From CAZNMF01 sp035547155 (GTDB lineage Bacteria > Acidobacteriota > Vicinamibacteria > Vicinamibacterales > SCN-69-37): DNA of 13,444 nt. The notes below the pieces were generated by a model. The model did not search any database, was not told the DNA's origin, and worked only from the letters and a program-made list of their open reading frames with translations. Below, piece by piece: positions 12,853-13,444 of the stretch. The stretch spans positions 1 to 13,444 of the forward strand of contig DASZVJ010000237.1 in the NCBI GenBank assembly GCA_035547155.1. The letters run 5' to 3'. Position 1 is the first letter of the stretch; every line of letters begins with the position of its first letter. The translations under genes were made by a program, and so were the position numbers.

Positions 12853-12883
12853 ATTGTCACGTGCGCCTGAGGCGCACCGTCAA
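12853..12883 (-). promoter_or_regulatory. Candidate tRNA-Pro promoter with palindrome-filled 19-bp spacer
   Basis: On the minus strand TTGACG (complement of 12878-12883) and GACAAT (complement of 12853-12858) are separated by 19 bases. The spacer holds a perfect 7-bp inverted repeat with three-base centre at 12861-12877 (GTGCGCC-TGA-GGCGCAC on the plus strand). Transcription would start near 12846, giving a short leader before the tRNA at 12829. Long spacers with a central dyad are characteristic of MerR-controlled promoters. The -10 match is only four of six, so the hairpin could instead belong to the end of the merR mRNA. Confidence 0.4.
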
Positions 12884-12884
12884 T

Positions 12885-12914
12885 TTCGAACTTCGAAGTT
12901 CGAACTTCGAAGTT
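12885..12914. repeat. Heptad TTCGAA(C/G) repeats forming a 26-bp perfect palindrome
   Basis: Four heptads TTCGAAC, TTCGAAG, TTCGAAC, TTCGAAG run head to tail at 12885-12912. The sequence 12889-12914 is identical to its own reverse complement (arms AACTTCGAAGTTC / GAACTTCGAAGTT). Flanks 12883-12887 and 12917-12921 can pair further. It stands just after the merR stop codon and may shape the 3' end of that mRNA, although no T-run follows on the minus strand. Confidence 0.7.
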
Positions 12915-12929
12915 TTGAAATGCACTTCC

Positions 12930-13442
12930 CTACTTCCTGCCCCGCTTCGGCGGGCCTTTCTTTACGGACTTCGCGGTCGCGACTTTGGCCTTCGAGGCCA
13001 CCGGCTTCGAGGCGCGCCGTGGCGCGGCCGTCTCCGCACGCATCACGAAGTCGGGCACCTGCTGCCCTTCATCGCCGAGCACCGCCAGAATCCACTGCAG
13101 GCCGCGCCGCACTTCGCGCAGCTGATGACGCGTCTCGCCGTCGATCAGCGCGGCGACGTCGGAGTCGATGACCGGCTCCTCCGTCTGCACCAGCCCTTCT
13201 TCGCTCAGCCGCTTGCGCGCGCCGGCCAGCGTCAGGCCGTCGACGAAAAGCAGGTGCTTGATGCGCAGCACGCGCTCGACATCCGCGCGCCGGTAGACGC
13301 GCGCGCCCGCGGCGCCCTTCGTGACGCCGAGGTCCGGAAACTCCGCCTCCCACGTCCTGAGCACGTACGGCTGCAACTCCGCGAGCTCGCAGACTTCCTG
13401 TGCCCGAAAGACCGGCCGGTTGGGAATCGCCACGCTCGTCAC
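12930..13442 (-). CDS. MerR-family transcriptional regulator with basic Lys/Ala-rich tail (5' end at window edge)
   Basis: About 170 residues are visible, from a GTG at 13442 two bases inside the window; the true start may lie outside. Residues 11-79 are the MerR winged helix-turn-helix: VFRAQEVCELAELQPYVLRT, WEAEFPDLGV, GARVYRRADVERVLRIKHLL and VDGLTLAGARKRLSEE. The WEAEFP and RVYRR motifs are the standard recognition helix and wing. A short linker helix follows (ETRHQLREVRRGLQWILAVL, about 103-122), the antiparallel dimer coil, with no classic metal or drug pocket. Residues 140-170 are rich in Lys, Arg, Ala and Pro (end KKGPPKRGRK), a disordered basic tail that could add non-specific DNA binding. 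tRNA-Pro follows 100 bases downstream on the same strand. Confidence 0.88.
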   Translation of the reverse strand: MTSVAIPNRPVFRAQEVCELAELQPYVLRTWEAEFPDLGVTKGAAGARVYRRADVERVLRIKHLLFVDGLTLAGARKRLSEEGLVQTEEPVIDSDVAALIDGETRHQLREVRRGLQWILAVLGDEGQQVPDFVMRAETAAPRRASKPVASKAKVATAKSVKKGPPKRGRK

Positions 13443-13444
13443 GA

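Overview
The window reads as high-GC (roughly two-thirds G+C) chromosomal DNA from an Acidobacteriota, most likely a Vicinamibacteria-like lineage. This is inferred from family content, not measured. It carries two large duplicated FtsX/MacB-type permeases of the ADOP kind, one led by a PadR regulator. It also carries two secreted proteins of the VWFA-related types common in that phylum.

Left part (1-6078): the window opens with the C-terminal end of a VWFA-type secreted protein (+). It is followed, convergently and only 10 bases away, by an ADOP permease on the minus strand (543-2912). A divergent padR gene and a second, longer ADOP permease (3049-6078, +) come next. The padR promoter can be read as a TTGACG / TAGCCT pair with a perfect 7-bp inverted repeat over its -35 box and spacer, a natural site for autoregulation. 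This promoter and the ribosome site together favour a GTG start at 3049.

Middle (6079-9889): a 766-base convergent intergenic region holds about 13 degenerate copies of a 22-bp tandem repeat (6491-6774) and then a perfect 8-bp-stem palindrome. On the minus strand follow two coupled secreted-protein genes: a 316-residue exported protein of unknown function, and a VWFA-related protein that lacks a recognisable metal-binding MIDAS motif. Their stop and potential start codons overlap as TGATG, but a perfect AAGGAG site points to a GTG start five codons further in.

Right part (9890-12700): this is small, accessory-looking cargo on the plus strand. It comprises a DUF411 metal-binding protein with a twin-arginine leader, a DUF4279 protein overlapping it by 4 bases, a ParD/CopG-like antitoxin with an apparently leaderless promoter, and a ParE/RelE-type toxin of only 58 residues. 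The toxin keeps both ends of the family but seems to lack the whole helical hairpin. Next come a transglutaminase-like gene truncated just after its catalytic His, an AlpA-type phage/island regulator broken by a frameshift, and an unrecognised 228-residue protein. The truncation lies 8 bases or fewer from the AlpA start, so I read this as the scar of a mobile element.

Right edge (12700-13444): on the minus strand a MerR-family regulator (5' end at the window edge) is followed by tRNA-Pro(GGG) with encoded CCA and a clear intrinsic terminator. Between them a 17-bp perfect palindrome fills a 19-bp spacer between promoter-like boxes facing the tRNA. This is the geometry of MerR-type promoters, and I consider it the most intriguing regulatory idea here. 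The decayed element lies on the 3' side of the tRNA, where integrative elements usually sit, but I found no duplicated tRNA end. I do not see a complete new defence or biosynthetic system; the most unusual items are the internally deleted toxin, the 22-bp array and the MerR/tRNA arrangement.
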